Shown here in pieces: positions 21,827-23,705 of a stretch of DNA of 23,705 bases. The number at the start of each line of letters is the position of its first letter. Within the stretch, counting starts at the first letter, position 1. This stretch comes from CAZYXZ01 sp964651395 (GTDB lineage Bacteria; Actinomycetota; Actinomycetes; BP-191). The position numbers were made by a program, and so were the translations under genes. The notes beneath the pieces were generated by a model, which saw nothing but the letters and a program-made list of their open reading frames with translations, had not been told where the DNA came from and ran no database searches. The stretch is from contig CAZYXZ010000051.1 of NCBI GenBank assembly GCA_964651395.1, positions 1 to 23,705 of the forward strand. The letters run 5' to 3'.

Positions 21827-21842
21827 TGTGATCCACCTCACA
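21827..21842. promoter_or_regulatory. Perfect CRP/GlxR-type palindrome
   Basis: TGTGATCCACCTCACA matches TGTGA-n6-TCACA at all ten fixed positions, the site bound by cAMP-receptor-family regulators in enterobacteria and by GlxR/Crp in actinobacteria. Its centre is about 50 bp upstream of the binding-protein ATG on the minus strand and about 160 bp before the SGNH gene on the plus strand, so the former is the more likely target. The rest of 21786-21994 shows only a weak promoter-like pair, TTCCGG-18-TACCGT at 21933-21962 (+). Confidence 0.62.
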
Positions 21843-21994
21843 CGTCCCCAGGGGCATACGACGCTATGCCTACCGAGTCCTCCCGCAACCGGGGGAATCC
21901 GGGCCGGCCGTGCGGGCGGCCCGCCTCGGGAGTTCCGGAAGAACACCCGTGTCGTCTACCGTCTACCCGCTCAGGGCAACGGGGAGGGGGCCTG

Positions 21995-22927
21995 GTGGTG
22001 GTGCGTGCCGCACTGCGTGTGCTGGTCAGCCTACTCCTCGGTGCCGCGGTCCTCGCGGGTGGGTGGGCGCTGCCCGTCGCGCCGAGCCGCACCGCCGTAC
22101 GCGCGCCCGAGGCCGCGGCGGTCCTGGTCCGGGCACCCGTCCGCCGGGTGGCGCGCCCGGTTCCTGCCCCACCCCCGCGGTCGAGCATCCGGCCCGGCGC
22201 GTCACAGCTCGGCTGTCCGCCGCGCGTGGGGGGCGCCCGACCGGTCAACGGCAGCTCCGCGACGGCGGCTCGGCGCCTGTCCCGGGCCACGCCGCTCGAG
22301 CTCATGATCGCGGGTGACTCCATGCCGGAGTACGCCGGCCGGCACCTCATCGGCCGCGGGGACGACCGCGGGCTGCTGGTGGCCTGCCTCGAGACCCGTT
22401 ACAGCACCGGCCTCGCCCGGCCGGACTTCTGGAACTGGGGCATCTACGCGCACCGCCTGATCGAGCGCCGTGACCCCGAGGCGGTCGTGTTCATGATCGG
22501 CGGCAACGACTGCCAGAACCTCTGGCAGCCGGACGGCCGGCTGGCCGTCATCGGGACGCGCGCCTGGGTCCTGGAGTACCGCCGCCGCGCGGGCCAGGTC
22601 ATGAGCACGTTCTCGGGGCCGAATCGCCGGCGCCTCTACTGGGTCGGCATGCCGATCGCCCGACGCCCGGACCTCGCGTCGTGCTTCGCGCGCATGAACG
22701 CCGCGGTGCGCAGCGCGGCGGCCGGTCGTCCCGGGGTCGTCTACCTCGACATCTGGCAGCGGTTCTCCACACGTGACGGCCGGTACGCCGACGTCCTGCC
22801 CGACGACGCGGGACATCCGACTGTGGTCCGGCAGAAGGACGGCATCCACCTGTCCTACCGTGGCTCGGCCATGCTCGCGCAGACAGTGCTCCAGCGCATC
22901 AACGCAGACTGGCACCTCACCGCGTAA
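21995..22927 (+). CDS. Secreted or anchored SGNH-fold hydrolase (DUF459-like)
   Basis: A 310-aa protein with an N-terminal hydrophobic helix (about 5-24, VRAALRVLVSLLLGAAVLAGG), a Pro/Arg/Ala-rich spacer (about 28-100), and an SGNH/GDSL-type domain. The catalytic blocks are AGDSMPEY (106-113, Ser109), MIGGNDCQNLW (167-177, Asn171) and DGIHLSYRG (282-290, Asp282 and His285). These esterases and acyltransferases remove or move acyl groups on cell-wall or extracellular sugars; which one is unclear. GTG 21995 is chosen from three successive GTG codons since GGGGAGG lies seven bases upstream; 21998 and 22001 are nearly as good. Reading from 21866 would add a Pro/Arg stretch before the membrane helix and is less likely. 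Confidence 0.84.
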   Translation: MVVRAALRVLVSLLLGAAVLAGGWALPVAPSRTAVRAPEAAAVLVRAPVRRVARPVPAPPPRSSIRPGASQLGCPPRVGGARPVNGSSATAARRLSRATPLELMIAGDSMPEYAGRHLIGRGDDRGLLVACLETRYSTGLARPDFWNWGIYAHRLIERRDPEAVVFMIGGNDCQNLWQPDGRLAVIGTRAWVLEYRRRAGQVMSTFSGPNRRRLYWVGMPIARRPDLASCFARMNAAVRSAAAGRPGVVYLDIWQRFSTRDGRYADVLPDDAGHPTVVRQKDGIHLSYRGSAMLAQTVLQRINADWHLTA

Positions 22928-22945
22928 CGACCTTCAGGAGTAAGC

Positions 22946-23705
22946 GTGGACTTCTCCCGCCGGCTGGCCCGGGCGGCCGCACTGTCGACGTGGTTCATCG
23001 GCACCGGCGCCCTGCTCACTGCGCTGGCCCTCGACCAGACCGACGCATACGGCCCGATGATTCACATGTCGGGTGTCTACGCGTGGTTCGGCGTCGGCGT
23101 CCTCACCGCCAGCGTCAACACCGCGCTGCCGTACTGGGAGGACCGCAGCACGACGGTCCGCGAGAAGATCGCCGTCTGGCGGTTCGGCCTCCTGAGCGCG
23201 AACCTCCTCTTCCAGACCGGGCTGGTGGCCGTCACCGGCGGCGCACGCGGCCCGTTCTGGGCCATCTACCTGGGCAGCGTCCTGTTCGCCGCCGTGTCTC
23301 TGCCGAGGCAGCAGGCGGTGGGTTACGGCGTGGCCGCTGCGGCCGGGCTCGTCCTGGCGTCATGGGTCTCGCACACGATCACTGCCGAGACCAGCGCGCT
23401 CATCGTGTTCGTCAGCGTGATGCTCGTGTACACGACGGTGTTCAACTCGACCTTGTCCCACGCGGTCTGGTCGCTGCGGGCCGACGCCCGCCGCCAGCGC
23501 AAGCTGCTGGACCGGCGCGTCGAGGAGCTGGCCGGCGTACTCGAGCAGGCCGCCCAGGGCGACCTGGCCGTGTCGGTGCACGGCGCCGGCGGGCCAAGTC
23601 ACGAGGACGAGGGAGAACGTCCGATCGCGGTGCTGTCCTCCTCCTTCGAGCACACGCTGGCGAACTTGCGTGGGTTGGTGGGGCATATCCGGTCGGGTGG
23701 TGAGC
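22946..23705 (+). CDS. Membrane sensor with HAMP-like end, probably chemoreceptor-like (partial)
   Basis: The open frame runs to the window edge with no stop; 253 residues are visible. GTG 22946 has AGGAG five bases upstream, 18 nt after the SGNH stop. Six hydrophobic segments occupy about 10-30, 40-61, 80-98, 103-120, 125-142 and 149-166, forming a compact membrane sensor rather than the usual two-helix periplasmic sensor. A charged helix (176-198) then leads into LAGVLEQAAQGDLAVSV and SSSFEHTLANLRGLVGHIRSGGE, which resembles a HAMP domain running into a methyl-accepting signalling helix. The output domain is off the window: chemoreceptor is the best guess, and a histidine kinase or cyclase cannot be excluded. 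Confidence 0.8.
   Translation, partial: MDFSRRLARAAALSTWFIGTGALLTALALDQTDAYGPMIHMSGVYAWFGVGVLTASVNTALPYWEDRSTTVREKIAVWRFGLLSANLLFQTGLVAVTGGARGPFWAIYLGSVLFAAVSLPRQQAVGYGVAAAAGLVLASWVSHTITAETSALIVFVSVMLVYTTVFNSTLSHAVWSLRADARRQRKLLDRRVEELAGVLEQAAQGDLAVSVHGAGGPSHEDEGERPIAVLSSSFEHTLANLRGLVGHIRSGGE

Overview
The window is high-GC, densely coded DNA with many GTG starts, overlapping stop/start codons and strong G/C preference at third codon positions. Together with a SufU-type SUF operon, an AcnR-like repressor, a GlnR-type nitrogen box, an SSI-like protein and the amtB-glnK-glnD order, this points to an actinobacterium. A probable chemoreceptor-like protein at the right edge suggests a lineage with motile or sensory members, but I cannot name the genus.

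Layout. Positions 1-4436 (+): Fe-S cluster assembly operon sufB(end)-sufD-Rieske ferredoxin-sufC-sufS-sufU-sufT, nearly every junction overlapping by 1-11 nt. Positions 4445-5749 (-): a multi-pass membrane protein. Positions 5859-6682 (+): a 71-aa basic helix-turn-helix protein, then a 126-aa Lys/Ala-only histone H1-like protein closed by a strong terminator. Positions 6774-10593 (+): crotonase, acyl-CoA dehydrogenase and an ABC exporter. Positions 10598-11905 (-): an atypical SDR and a TetR repressor resembling AcnR. Positions 12001-14280 (+): a mitochondrial-type aconitase, divergent from the repressor across a short promoter/operator region. Positions 14277-15356 (-): zinc alcohol dehydrogenase. 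Positions 15392-15994 (+): nitroreductase. Positions 15991-16407 (-): subtilisin-inhibitor-like lipoprotein. Positions 16537-20394 (+): amtB-glnK-glnD, preceded by a four-part GlnR box. Positions 20406-21785 (-): amino-acid-type substrate-binding lipoprotein. Positions 21995-22927 (+): SGNH hydrolase. From 22946 (+): a membrane protein with a HAMP-like end, cut by the window.

How the genes work together. The SUF set builds Fe-S clusters, which the aconitase (three visible cluster cysteines) needs. The AcnR-like repressor probably matches aconitase level to demand. AmtB, GlnK and GlnD form the ammonium uptake and PII-modification module, under likely GlnR control. A perfect CRP/GlxR-type palindrome sits between the divergent substrate-binding-protein and SGNH genes.

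Most of the window is core metabolism. The points that deserve a second look are: two genes (the ABC exporter and glnD) whose conserved N-termini extend beyond any ATG/GTG/TTG; the H1-like protein and its hairpin leader; a predicted Glu at the P1 site of the SSI-like lipoprotein; convergent genes sharing a single CTAG as both stop codons; and the regulatory sites above. I did not find a clearly new multi-gene system, a CRISPR array, an insertion sequence, or an RNA gene.
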